Made by a program: the position numbers and the translations under genes. The notes beneath the pieces are model-generated. The model was given only the letters and a program-made list of their open reading frames with translations. It was not told the origin of the DNA and ran no database searches. Of a stretch of 64,000 nucleotides of DNA, positions 26,738 through 34,711 are shown one piece after another; position 1 is the stretch's first letter, and each line of letters starts with the position of its first letter. The stretch spans positions 60,716 to 124,715 of the forward strand of contig JAKLPS010000027.1 in NCBI GenBank assembly GCA_022013695.1, read 5' to 3'. This stretch comes from Weeksellaceae bacterium (GTDB lineage Bacteria > Bacteroidota > Bacteroidia > Flavobacteriales > Weeksellaceae).

Positions 26738-27720
26738 TTTTCGAATAATTTCTTTACAAATTCTCGGGCTTCGGAACTGGCGTTCGAAAGCAGTTCGGAA
26801 GCCTTTTTCTGATGTTCCAAGTACGAGATTTCTAACTTGTGATCTATTTTTGCCTTTTCGAGAATATACTCCTTCACCCAAAACTCAAATCTTTTTTCAG
26901 CCTGATTTTTCCGGTTTTCGAGGAAAGTTCCGTTCTTTTTTTTGAGGGAAATGAACTCTTTCACCTTTTCAAATACCTCCGCAAGTCCCTCGTTTTTTAG
27001 AGCCGAGCCGAGAATAATCGGGACTTTCCAGCCTTTTTCTTTCGGAGTGATGAATTGCAACGCTCGGGACAATTCGGTCTTTGTCAGTTTCGCTTTGGCC
27101 AGATTTTCAGAATCTACTTTATTAATGAAAATCAAGTCTGCCATTTCCATAATGCCGCGTTTGATGCCTTGCAGTTCGTCGCCACCACCAATGATTTTAA
27201 GGTAGAGAAAGACATCTGTGATATCATTTACCAATATTTCGCTTTGCCCAACACCCACGGTTTCTATCAAAATATAATCGTAGCCTGCCGCCTCGCAAAT
27301 CAGCAGGCTTTCGTAGGTTGTATTGGCAACGCCTCCAAGAAATCCGGAAGTCGGACTTGGGCGGATAAAGGCATTGGGATTCTTTGCCAATTCTTCCATC
27401 CTGGTTTTGTCGCCCAGAATGCTTCCTTTGTTGAGCGTCGAGCTGGGATCAACCGCCAAAACGGCCACTTTTTTTCCTTGTTCAATCGCGAGTTTTCCGA
27501 AGGTTTCTATAAAAGTAGATTTTCCCGCTCCCGGAACGCCCGTAATTCCTATTCTGATTGAGTTTCCTGTCATCGGCAAGATGGCCTTCAAAAGCTTGTC
27601 GGCAAGATCTCGGTGTTCGGGTTTTTTGCTTTCGATGAGGGTAATGGCTTTCCCAAGAATCCGCTTGTCACCCGCTTTGATCCCATTGACGTAATCTTCG
27701 ATACCGAATTGCTTTGCCAT
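26734..27720 (-). CDS. meaB: Methylmalonyl-CoA mutase-associated GTPase MeaB
   Basis: A 328-residue SIMIBI-class G protein (ArgK/MeaB). Visible are the P-loop GVPGAGKSTFIE (about 60-71), the Mg2+ region AVDPSSTLNKGSILGDKTRM, VGVGQSE (G3) and FINKVDSE (G4). MeaB gates cobalamin loading of methylmalonyl-CoA mutase and protects it from inactivation. Its client is almost certainly the mutase at 10805-12922, although they are unlinked here. It overlaps the end of the DUF4251 gene convergently by 4 bases. Confidence 0.93.
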   Translation of the reverse strand: MAKQFGIEDYVNGIKAGDKRILGKAITLIESKKPEHRDLADKLLKAILPMTGNSIRIGITGVPGAGKSTFIETFGKLAIEQGKKVAVLAVDPSSTLNKGSILGDKTRMEELAKNPNAFIRPSPTSGFLGGVANTTYESLLICEAAGYDYILIETVGVGQSEILVNDITDVFLYLKIIGGGDELQGIKRGIMEMADLIFINKVDSENLAKAKLTKTELSRALQFITPKEKGWKVPIILGSALKNEGLAEVFEKVKEFISLKKKNGTFLENRKNQAEKRFEFWVKEYILEKAKIDHKLEISYLEHQKKASELLSNASSEAREFVKKLFEN

Positions 27721-27804
27721 ATTTGGAACAATTACAAATTAGAATTTTTAGCTGGAAACTGCTTACGAATTAATTATTTTTGATGAATTTCAAATTCAAA
27801 AATA

Positions 27805-28107
27805 ATGAAAAAATATATATACAGTTGGTGTCTTTTGGGAGCGATTGTTTATTCTTGCAAAATTCAGCAATCTACGCCGGCCAAAGCCTCTGCTTCAAGC
27901 GCCGATCTTGCAAAATCGGAAATGCTGAAAAAAGGAGAGGACTTGTTTAATCTGCAATGCGGAAGATGTCACGATCTGCCCGCGCCATCACAATTTACCG
28001 CCGCAGATTGGGAACCCATCATTGCAAGAATGGCACCCAAAGCAAAATTGTCGGCGGATGAAACCCATTGGGTTTTGGCTTATGTAAATGCGAATGCTAA
28101 GAAATAA
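27805..28107 (+). CDS. Monohaem cytochrome c lipoprotein
   Basis: A 100-residue protein. Its signal ends in AIVYSC, a lipobox with Cys at about residue 18. The haem-binding CGRCH is at about residues 53-57 after KKGEDLFNLQ, and an M-x-P (ARMAP) supplies a likely Met ligand. It is a small c-type cytochrome facing the periplasm, attached to a membrane. No oxidase or dehydrogenase partner lies beside it. Confidence 0.85.
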   Translation: MKKYIYSWCLLGAIVYSCKIQQSTPAKASASSADLAKSEMLKKGEDLFNLQCGRCHDLPAPSQFTAADWEPIIARMAPKAKLSADETHWVLAYVNANAKK

Positions 28108-28108
28108 A

Positions 28109-28135
28109 AATAGAGAACCTCAAAGTTTCTCTATT
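28109..28135. terminator. Terminator between cytochrome c and SDR genes
   Basis: A 9-bp stem AATAGAGAA / TTCTCTATT with a 9-base loop. The T-run is on the minus-strand side, so it mainly serves the SDR gene. Confidence 0.7.
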
Positions 28136-28170
28136 AATCATTAATTCTGTACGTTTTACATTTGACAAAA

Positions 28171-28983
28171 TTACCAAGGACTGATTCCTATCTCATCGTC
28201 GATATCATTACTATAAAATTGGCCAGTGGGAGCGTCATCATCTGTCACGGTATGTTTAATGATTAAGCTGGCAGCACTTTCCACAGATCCGGGTCCACGA
28301 TGCCCATTGAAGTCTGTCGCCGTATAACCAGGATCTATCACGTTCACTTTAAAATTTGAATCTTTCAATTCATAAGCCAAAACGATGGTGTAAGCATTCA
28401 AAGCCGATTTTGATGGGCCGTACGCAGCATGTTTTACCTGATAATATTTCCATGTTGGGTCGCTGTGAAGCGTCAATGAACCGAGTCCCGAAGTAATATT
28501 GCTGATTCTTGGTTTGTCTGATTTTTTGAGCAATTCTAAAAACGCCTGCGTTACATTGATCACACCGAAGAAATTAGTTTCGAAAACCTCTCTGATATTA
28601 TCAACAGAAGTTTCTGCTGCAGTTTGAGGCAGAGTACCGGGGATTCCCGCATTGTTAATCAGAATATCAAGTTTTCCCTGTTCTTTTTCGATAATATTTC
28701 TAGCTGAAGAAATTGATTCCGGTTTGGTAACATCTATTTCTATCGCTTTGATGTTTTTTAATCCTTGTTCCCCAAGTTCTTTTACAATTGCTTCCCCTTT
28801 CGCCAAATCACGGCTTCCCAGATAAACGAAAAAACCTTTCTGTGCAAGTTGTTTTGCTGTCTCAAGACCAATGCTTCTGTTGGCTCCTGTTATCAATACT
28901 ATTGTATTCCCGTTTTTTAAATTATTGTTTTCGAGTTCCTGATTCTCTGTATTCAATTTTTTGAGCTCACAAGATAAATTCAT
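28171..28983 (-). CDS. Short-chain dehydrogenase/reductase
   Basis: A 270-residue classical SDR. The cofactor motif is TGANRSIG (TGxxxGxG variant), then NNAG, a structural Asn, a Ser in NITSGLGSL, and YGPSK for catalytic Tyr/Lys. A PGYTATDFNGHRG tail resembles carbonyl-reductase-like SDRs. The track extends to 29139, but that part runs antisense through a dead transposase; ATG 28983 is the only usable ATG. That ATG and about 11 further codons lie in a 42-nt repeat that is also upstream of pabB, so the leader of about 25 residues before the Rossmann fold looks acquired. Confidence 0.85.
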   Translation of the reverse strand: MNLSCELKKLNTENQELENNNLKNGNTIVLITGANRSIGLETAKQLAQKGFFVYLGSRDLAKGEAIVKELGEQGLKNIKAIEIDVTKPESISSARNIIEKEQGKLDILINNAGIPGTLPQTAAETSVDNIREVFETNFFGVINVTQAFLELLKKSDKPRISNITSGLGSLTLHSDPTWKYYQVKHAAYGPSKSALNAYTIVLAYELKDSNFKVNVIDPGYTATDFNGHRGPGSVESAASLIIKHTVTDDDAPTGQFYSNDIDDEIGISPW

Positions 28984-28989
28984 ATCTTT
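28948..28989 (-). repeat. 42-nt repeat, copy 2
   Basis: Reverse complement identical over 42 bases to 12982-13023. Here it provides the start codon and first codons of the SDR gene. The left arm of the palindrome seen in copy 1 is missing, being replaced by sequence leading into the transposase remnant. Confidence 0.9.
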
Positions 28990-29894
28990 GAAGTACCAAA
29001 AAAAGGTAAACCTATCGAAATATTTAAAGGTCAAAATCTCATAGAGTTTGCTGAGCGCTTCAAAACCGATGAAGATTGTAAAGAATATCTTGCTTTTCTG
29101 AAGTGGGAAAACCTTTACAAATGCCGAAAATGTGGACATGATAAGTCACAGATTCGAAAAGATTTTTCAAGAACGTGTAATATTTGTAGCGATACAGAAA
29201 GTCCTTCGTCTGGAACCTTGTTTCACAAAGTGAAATTTGGTTTAAGGAAAGCGTTTTTCATTTGTTTCGAGATGAGTACCACCACTAAAAGTCTTTCTGC
29301 AAGCCAAATGAGCGTTCGATATGGAATAGCAGAACAAACCGCAAGATTGTTTATGCAAAAGGTTCGTGAAGCGATGAAATCATCAGAAAATCATCCACTT
29401 ACGGGGGTTGTTCATGTAGATGAGTTCGTTGTTGGAGGAAAAGAAAGTGGTAAACCAGCAATAAGTTACGATGCCAAAAAGAAGAAAGTTGTTTGCGCAG
29501 TAGAACTCACAGAAGAAGGAAAAGCGGTTTGATGCTCTGAAAATCAAAGATTTTTCGGCAAAATCTTTAAAAGAAATTTTTGATAAGCATATCGATAAAA
29601 AGGCAACAATTCCAACGTATGAGTGGAAGGGTTACATTCCCGTCTCCAAAGAATATATTCTTGAGCAAATTCCACGTAATGATGGTAACAATTTTAGGCA
29701 TTACACACGATGATTCACCAAGTGAAATCCTGGATACGAACGACCTATTCTTGGGTTTAATATTGACTGATATTTAGCCGAGTTTAGTTTTAGAATAAAT
29801 CGGTCTCAATCCAAGAAATACAATTTTTAACAACCTTATCAAACGAATGGTTACATCTGATCATATTTACCAAAAAAATCTGGTATGTAGTTAA
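28990..29894 (+). pseudogene. IS1595-family transposase, frameshifted
   Basis: In frame from 28990, KGQNLIEFAERF, the zinc-ribbon Cys pairs (CRKCG, CNIC), LFHKVKFGLRKAFFICFEMSTTTKS and HVDEFVVGGKE are clear IS1595 features. The last carries the first catalytic acidic residue. A stop at 29530 ends the frame. The protein continues in the next frame as RFDALKIKDFSAKSLKEIF to 29713, then as HQVKSWIRTTYSWV to 29760, then as EFSFRINRSQSK, then as NNLIKRMVTSDH to the stop at 29894. At least four frame breaks make it inactive. The ORFs at 29218 and 29580 are fragments of, or shadows over, this gene. Confidence 0.85.
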
Positions 29895-29940
29895 ATTGTG
29901 ACCTATGTTAATTTTTATTTAACAAGTTGTGCATATTGGT
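28990..29940 (+). mobile_element. Decayed IS1595-type insertion sequence remnant
   Basis: The span contains a transposase pseudogene with several frame breaks and an AT-rich right flank (TTAATTTTTATTTAACAAGTTGT) that may hold the right end. No matching inverted end is seen on the left, where the transposase abuts the SDR start, so the left end appears deleted. No target-site duplication could be recognised. The boundaries are approximate. Confidence 0.6.
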
Positions 29941-29983
29941 CTTTTTTTTGAACACCTCGAATTTATTCTTTCCATTAATTGGT

Positions 29984-29991
29984 TACTTTTG
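29984..29991 (+). promoter_or_regulatory. -7 box TACTTTTG
   Basis: A perfect TAnnTTTG box, 16 bases before ATG 30008. It supports that start over the track's 29927, which would begin upstream of the promoter. Confidence 0.5.
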
Positions 29992-30007
29992 CAAAAAAGT
30001 TTTTAGA

Positions 30008-30715
30008 ATGACGATGCCAAAACCTGAGATTGGAAAACTGCTGACAGACGCTTATCAATATTGGATGAGAACCTTGCCTTTTCAACTGTTGTTCACCTTG
30101 ATTTACTTCTCTGTGACGATGTTTGCGGGATCTTACGCCTTCGGATATTATGGACTTTTTGCAGAGATTCAAAAGTTCCAGAATCTTCTTTATTCAGACA
30201 GTCAGGCGTTTCTAGCAAAATATGAAGCCTTGATGCAAACCGAAAATGCGGTTTATTTTTTACACGTTATGATGGTAATAAAAGCCATCATCTTCCCATT
30301 AAATATTGGTTTTTTGAAAATCTTTCGAAAGCTGGATCTTGGAGAAAAGCCGGTAACTGGCGATCTTTTTGCGGGCTTCCAAGGACATTATTTCTTTTTG
30401 TTTGCGATCTACTCTCTCGCGTGGAGTGCGATCAGCAATTTTCTCTCTTTTTTTATTTTCCTTTGGATTCCGATGTTGCTCTTGGTTCCTTCTTTGATGT
30501 TTTTCAAGGGTTTTAATTATTTCAAATCTTTCAAAATAAGTGTTTCGACTTTCCGGCAGCACTTCGTTCTGATTTTTGTCGCCTGCTTGGTTTCCATTCT
30601 TTTTTCATATTGCGGCTTTATTATGTTCTTCTTTGGGATTTTTCTCACATTTCCTTTTTGGAATGCGATGATTTATGTGCTTTACAAAAATCTGATAGGA
30701 GATTTTGAGCAATAA
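30008..30715 (+). CDS. Polytopic membrane protein, unknown function
   Basis: A 235-residue protein with about five or six hydrophobic segments and a short charged N-terminus (MPKPEIGKLLTDAYQYW). It resembles the general DUF975/glycerophosphodiester-phosphodiesterase-associated membrane fold, in which a soluble lead-in is followed by paired helices. No catalytic motif is seen. The next gene encodes a protein of the same design (ISHALEIFKNTF... at its start), so the two are probably paralogous or partners. The track's longer start would include the promoter. Confidence 0.65.
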   Translation: MTMPKPEIGKLLTDAYQYWMRTLPFQLLFTLIYFSVTMFAGSYAFGYYGLFAEIQKFQNLLYSDSQAFLAKYEALMQTENAVYFLHVMMVIKAIIFPLNIGFLKIFRKLDLGEKPVTGDLFAGFQGHYFFLFAIYSLAWSAISNFLSFFIFLWIPMLLLVPSLMFFKGFNYFKSFKISVSTFRQHFVLIFVACLVSILFSYCGFIMFFFGIFLTFPFWNAMIYVLYKNLIGDFEQ

Positions 30716-30752
30716 TTCACGACTCGATAATTTATTTCAATTTTTTTTTATG

Positions 30753-30760
30753 TAGATTTG
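30753..30760 (+). promoter_or_regulatory. -7 box TAGATTTG
   Basis: A perfect TAnnTTTG box 25 bases before ATG 30786. The T-rich DNA upstream has no clear TTG. Confidence 0.4.
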
Positions 30761-30785
30761 ATAATAACTTCAAACTTAAACTACT

Positions 30786-31520
30786 ATGGAAAATTTTACT
30801 GAATTCGAACCAGCGGCCACCGCACCCGCAAGGGAGACAGGAAGCATCATTTCGCACGCTTTGGAAATATTCAAAAACACGTTTTTGTATTGTTTTCTCG
30901 CTGTTGTCATCTATTTTTTAATCAGTTTTGTCATTCAGCTTTTGACAGGCTTCGATTCCCAGCTACTGGTTGAGCAGGCAAGAGAAAGCCAAGGTGATTT
31001 TGGTTATCGCGACATCATCACTGCACCGGGCTTTGTGACCTATAGCGGCGCCAATTTTCTTGTAGGTGTCCTTCTGACGCCTATATTTGTAAGCTTAATT
31101 TACGTTGCCAACAAATCCAATTTTAAAGAATCGATAACGGTTTCTGACATATTTTTCGCCTTCAGGCAGAATTTCATTAACATTATTATTTACGCTCTCA
31201 TTACTCAGATTGCACTTTTCATTTTACTATGTATGTGTGTATTGCCTGCTGTTTTTGTGATGCCATTCTTTTTTCTTGGCTATCCGATTTTGCTGTTTGA
31301 AAAAGCAAATGCATTTGACGCCCTGAAAAAATCTTTCGCCATAGTTCAAGAAAATTATGGCACAATTTTATTTACAGGATTGCTGGCATGCCTTATTAGT
31401 ATTGCCGGGATCATCTTGTGCTGCGTTGGGATTTATCTTAGCATCCCATTTATATACATTGCAATGTATTCTGCGTACTGTGCTTATGAAGGACCGCCCA
31501 AACAATTAGAAAAAATATAA
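30786..31520 (+). CDS. Polytopic membrane protein, unknown function
   Basis: A 244-residue integral membrane protein with about six helices. The N-terminal 20 residues are acidic and Ala/Pro-rich. The DALKKSFAIVQENYGTILFTG segment resembles the amphipathic linker of DUF975-type membrane proteins. Homologues have, as I recall, sometimes carried an unsupported carotene-oxygenase label; no His ligands of that family are present. It precedes the AI-2E transporter gene by 11 bases and is likely in its operon. Confidence 0.65.
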   Translation: MENFTEFEPAATAPARETGSIISHALEIFKNTFLYCFLAVVIYFLISFVIQLLTGFDSQLLVEQARESQGDFGYRDIITAPGFVTYSGANFLVGVLLTPIFVSLIYVANKSNFKESITVSDIFFAFRQNFINIIIYALITQIALFILLCMCVLPAVFVMPFFFLGYPILLFEKANAFDALKKSFAIVQENYGTILFTGLLACLISIAGIILCCVGIYLSIPFIYIAMYSAYCAYEGPPKQLEKI

Positions 31521-31531
31521 AACAAAAAAGT

Positions 31532-32620
31532 ATGTCAGATTTTGGTAAACCCATAGAGTCCGTGGTTATAAAACAAGTGGCTCTTATTATTTTAATATGC
31601 GTTTTAGTCGCCTTGATTGGCTGGAATCTGGCATTATTTATTCCATCGGTGCTGGGAGCCGTCACGCTCTACATCATCTGCAGGAAGTACAATTTCTATC
31701 TTGTAGAAGAAAAGAAATGGAAACCTTGGCTTGCGTCCATCGTTTTGATTTTGGCCTCCTTGGTCGTGCTCATTCTTCCTGTATACTTTATTGTAGATCT
31801 GTTGGTGTCCAAGGTTGGGAATATGCAGGCCTATATGGAGAAGTTTAATATTTTTTTGGAGAAGATTCATCAATTTATCTACTCCAAGGTCGGCTTTGAC
31901 ATCCTTAGCAAAGAGAACATCACGAAAGTTACCAATTTTGCCGGAACCCTCTCTACAAAAGCTCTGAGCACAACTTTCAACACGTTTACCGTCATTGTTT
32001 CCATGTATTTTATCCTTTACTTTATGTTTGTAAAAGCCCGATTTTTTGAAAGAGTGGTTGTAAAAGCCATGCCTTTCAAAAGAACTAATACACAGATGCT
32101 GGGTGATAAATTCAATAAATTGGTGATTGCCAACGCGATCGGGATTCCTGTGGTAGCGATTGGGCAGGGTCTGGTTTCATTGATTGGTTATTCGATTTTT
32201 GGAGCACCCAGCCCGATGCTTCTATTTGCTCTTACTGCCGTGGCTTCTATGCTTCCCGTGGTGGGTGCGGCAATTGTTTATCTGCCGGTAGGTATTTATA
32301 TGATTGCTGAGGGAAATGGCGGTCCAGGGGTTGGCGTTTTGATCTACGGACTTGTTGTTGTAGGACTTACGGACAATTTATTAAGGTTTACATTATTAAA
32401 AAGACTAGAAGATATCCATCCGTTGGTTACGGTTTTCGGAATTATTATGGGGATGAATATTTTTGGATTTATGGGATTGATTTTTGGCCCCATTCTTCTA
32501 TCAATTACGCTATTACTCATCCAAGTGTACCGAGATGAGTTTTCTGATGAAGACACACCTCCACCACTTCAGCTACCTAAAGAAAGCAGCAAAGACCAAC
32601 CAGTAGACCTCATTGTGTAA
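31532..32620 (+). CDS. AI-2E/PerM family transporter
   Basis: A 362-residue membrane protein of the AI-2 exporter/PerM family. It has eight predicted helices, a long mid-protein segment (about 85-140), then the conserved GAPSPMLLFALTAVASMLPVVGAAIVYLPVGIY block and the DNLLRFTLLKR motif near residue 280. Family members export autoinducer-2 or exchange Na+/H+; which applies cannot be told. The stop overlaps the next ATG (TAATG). Confidence 0.87.
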   Translation: MSDFGKPIESVVIKQVALIILICVLVALIGWNLALFIPSVLGAVTLYIICRKYNFYLVEEKKWKPWLASIVLILASLVVLILPVYFIVDLLVSKVGNMQAYMEKFNIFLEKIHQFIYSKVGFDILSKENITKVTNFAGTLSTKALSTTFNTFTVIVSMYFILYFMFVKARFFERVVVKAMPFKRTNTQMLGDKFNKLVIANAIGIPVVAIGQGLVSLIGYSIFGAPSPMLLFALTAVASMLPVVGAAIVYLPVGIYMIAEGNGGPGVGVLIYGLVVVGLTDNLLRFTLLKRLEDIHPLVTVFGIIMGMNIFGFMGLIFGPILLSITLLLIQVYRDEFSDEDTPPPLQLPKESSKDQPVDLIV

Positions 32621-32883
32621 TGGACGAGCTGAACCCTGCAATCCTGAAAGAAATCTGCGAAGCACGGATGCCATTTGGGAAATATAAAGACGTGGTGCTT
32701 GTAGATTTACCCATCAGTTATTTGGAATGGTTTGTGAGAACTGGCGGATTCCCAAAGGGAAAATTGAGGATGCAGCTTTCCACGGTTTACGAAATAAAAG
32801 TCAATGGTTTGACGGATTTGTTGTCGCCCAGCCGCGGGGAAATCAAAAATCAAAAGCCCAAAAATAAGATTTATAAGTTTTAA
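32620..32883 (+). CDS. DUF3820 family protein
   Basis: An 87-residue soluble protein with the DUF3820 core MPFGKYKDVVLVDLPISYLEWFVRTGGFPKGKLR at residues 15-49. The Lys/Asn-rich C-terminus is poorly conserved. The family resembles quorum-sensing-regulated and exonuclease-linked small domains but has no assigned function. It is translationally coupled to the AI-2E gene and 3 bases from the GT9 gene. Confidence 0.8.
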   Translation: MDELNPAILKEICEARMPFGKYKDVVLVDLPISYLEWFVRTGGFPKGKLRMQLSTVYEIKVNGLTDLLSPSRGEIKNQKPKNKIYKF

Positions 32884-32886
32884 TCA

Positions 32887-33927
32887 ATGACTGTTAAAAA
32901 AAGAATTAATGCTATCCGAAGGCGAATTATGCAAAGGCTTACCAAAAACATTGGTAAATCGAACACGAATCAAAATCGCAATGAACAGGTTGAAATCAAA
33001 AGAATATTGATCTCCAGACCCAACCATAGATTGGGAAATCTCCTGCTCCTAACGCCTTTGGTACAGGAGGTTGTCCATACTTTTCCCGACAGCCGCATCG
33101 ACCTTTTCGTCAAGGGTAGTGTCGCGCCGGTAATTTATAAAAATTATGAAAATATTGACCGCTACATTCAGCTTCCAAAAAAACCTTTCAGCGATTTGGG
33201 AAAGTATATCGCGGGCTGGCTTCAACTGAGACGCCGAAAATATGACTTGGCCATCAATTCCAATCCCGGCTCATCATCCGGTCGGCTGTCTCTTCTCGCC
33301 ACCAATGCAACTTACAAACTTTTTGGCGATCAGGATGAGGAACTTAGCGCAAAATATCCCGATTATAAACACGACGCCAAAAAAACCATCTACAATCTAA
33401 GAAAATTCCTTACAGAATTGGGTTTTCCTGAAAATACATCCAAAGTCCCATCTCTAAAAATCATCTTGGATCAAGAAGAAATTGAAAAGGGAAAAGAAAA
33501 TCTAAAGCAAATAACCCAAAACGACAGGAAAACCATCTGCCTCTTTACCAATGCCACCGGCACCAAATGCTATTCCGAAGAATGGTGGATTGCCTTCTAC
33601 CAAAAACTGGAAGCTAAATTTCCGAATTACAACATCGTCGAACTTCTGCCCGTCGAAAACGTTTCCAAACTGAATTTTGCAATTCCGAATTTTTACAGTA
33701 AAGATATTCGTGAAATGGGTGGTTTTCTCGTAAATTGCGCCTTATTCATAGCGGCAGACAATGGCGTCATGCATCTCGCCAGTTCTGTAAACGTGCCTAC
33801 AGTTGGGCTTTTCAAAGTTACGGACGAAACAATGTACATGCCTTACAACGACAAAAGCTTCTCCATCAATACCAATGATATAGATCTTGACAAAATGATG
33901 GATATGATAGAAACAACACTGAAGTAA
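32887..33927 (+). CDS. GT9 (heptosyltransferase-like) glycosyltransferase
   Basis: A 346-residue GT-B enzyme. After a basic N-terminus comes the ILISRPNHRLGNLLLLTPLVQE motif (about 46-67), typical of GT9 heptosyltransferases. The C-terminal half has FTNATGTKCYSEEWW and AADNGVMHLASSVNVPTVGLF, equivalent to the D-GxxHLA donor site. It is expected to add heptose or a similar sugar to the LPS inner core on the cytoplasmic side. The InaA/Kdo-kinase-like gene follows, which supports this. Confidence 0.87.
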   Translation: MTVKKRINAIRRRIMQRLTKNIGKSNTNQNRNEQVEIKRILISRPNHRLGNLLLLTPLVQEVVHTFPDSRIDLFVKGSVAPVIYKNYENIDRYIQLPKKPFSDLGKYIAGWLQLRRRKYDLAINSNPGSSSGRLSLLATNATYKLFGDQDEELSAKYPDYKHDAKKTIYNLRKFLTELGFPENTSKVPSLKIILDQEEIEKGKENLKQITQNDRKTICLFTNATGTKCYSEEWWIAFYQKLEAKFPNYNIVELLPVENVSKLNFAIPNFYSKDIREMGGFLVNCALFIAADNGVMHLASSVNVPTVGLFKVTDETMYMPYNDKSFSINTNDIDLDKMMDMIETTLK

Positions 33928-33949
33928 AAAAAATTAAAGTAGCAACATT

Positions 33950-34711
33950 ATGAAGTTCGTTTTATCCGAGGAATATGCGCTCTACAAAAATGACATTTTG
34001 AACATTTTGAATAATTTTAAAAATGAGGGGGTCGTAGTAGGACGCGGAAACAGAAATGTTGTTAAGTACTTCGTAGTGAAGGATTTGGTACTGAATTTTA
34101 AATCTTTCAAACAACACAACATTATCAACAGACACGTCTATAAACATTACAGAAGATCCAAGGCACACCGCTCCTACGACTACGCTCATATGCTATTGGA
34201 CAAAGGTTTTTTGACACCAAAACCCATTGCTTATATAGAGAATTACGATTGGATCGGAGTCACCTCCAGCTACTATATTAGCGAACAATTGCAGGAGGTT
34301 TGCACGCTGGCAGACGTGCTGGCAGACCCGGATTTTGCAGACAGAGAACAGATCATCAAAGGATATACCCAACTCATTTACCGGTTGCACGAGCACGGAA
34401 TCATCTTCATCGATAATGCCGCCGGCAACTTCTTGATCAAAAAATCGGAAGGTCAGTACCTGTATTTCCTCGTAGATCTCAACCGAATGAGTTTTTATGA
34501 GGAAATTAATATCACCAAAAGATTAAAAAATTTCGAGAGACTCACCAACGATCGCAAAATTATCGAAAGCATCAGCGCCGAATATGCCAAACTTTCTGGC
34601 CATTCCTACGAATTTTGCCTGAAAAAGATCGTAAATTTCACCAACAGAAAAGCCTTTAAGCGCAAGGCCAAAAAAATCCTGAAGTTTTACAAATATCTAC
34701 TTCCGCATTAA
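33950..34711 (+). CDS. LPS core kinase-like protein (InaA/KdkA family)
   Basis: A 253-residue eukaryotic-like kinase fold. Visible are a Lys-rich strand region (VVKDLVLNFK), a hinge (YYISEQLQEV), the catalytic-loop-like HEHGIIFIDNAAGNFLIKK, where the Asp and Asn fit the HxD...N pattern shifted by a few residues, and FLVDLNRM for the DFG-like Asp. It is similar to Kdo or heptose kinases. The adjacent GT9 gene suggests phosphorylation of the LPS core. Its TAA stop overlaps the uvrB stop by the palindrome TTAA. Confidence 0.75.
   Translation: MKFVLSEEYALYKNDILNILNNFKNEGVVVGRGNRNVVKYFVVKDLVLNFKSFKQHNIINRHVYKHYRRSKAHRSYDYAHMLLDKGFLTPKPIAYIENYDWIGVTSSYYISEQLQEVCTLADVLADPDFADREQIIKGYTQLIYRLHEHGIIFIDNAAGNFLIKKSEGQYLYFLVDLNRMSFYEEINITKRLKNFERLTNDRKIIESISAEYAKLSGHSYEFCLKKIVNFTNRKAFKRKAKKILKFYKYLLPH

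Noticed and set aside
28984-29139. N-terminal extension of the SDR ORF
   Set aside because: These 52 codons run antisense through the transposase remnant; the SDR starts at ATG 28983.
29580-29777. 65-aa ORF downstream of the transposase fragment
   Set aside because: It is an out-of-frame reading of the degraded transposase, whose true residues are in the other frames.
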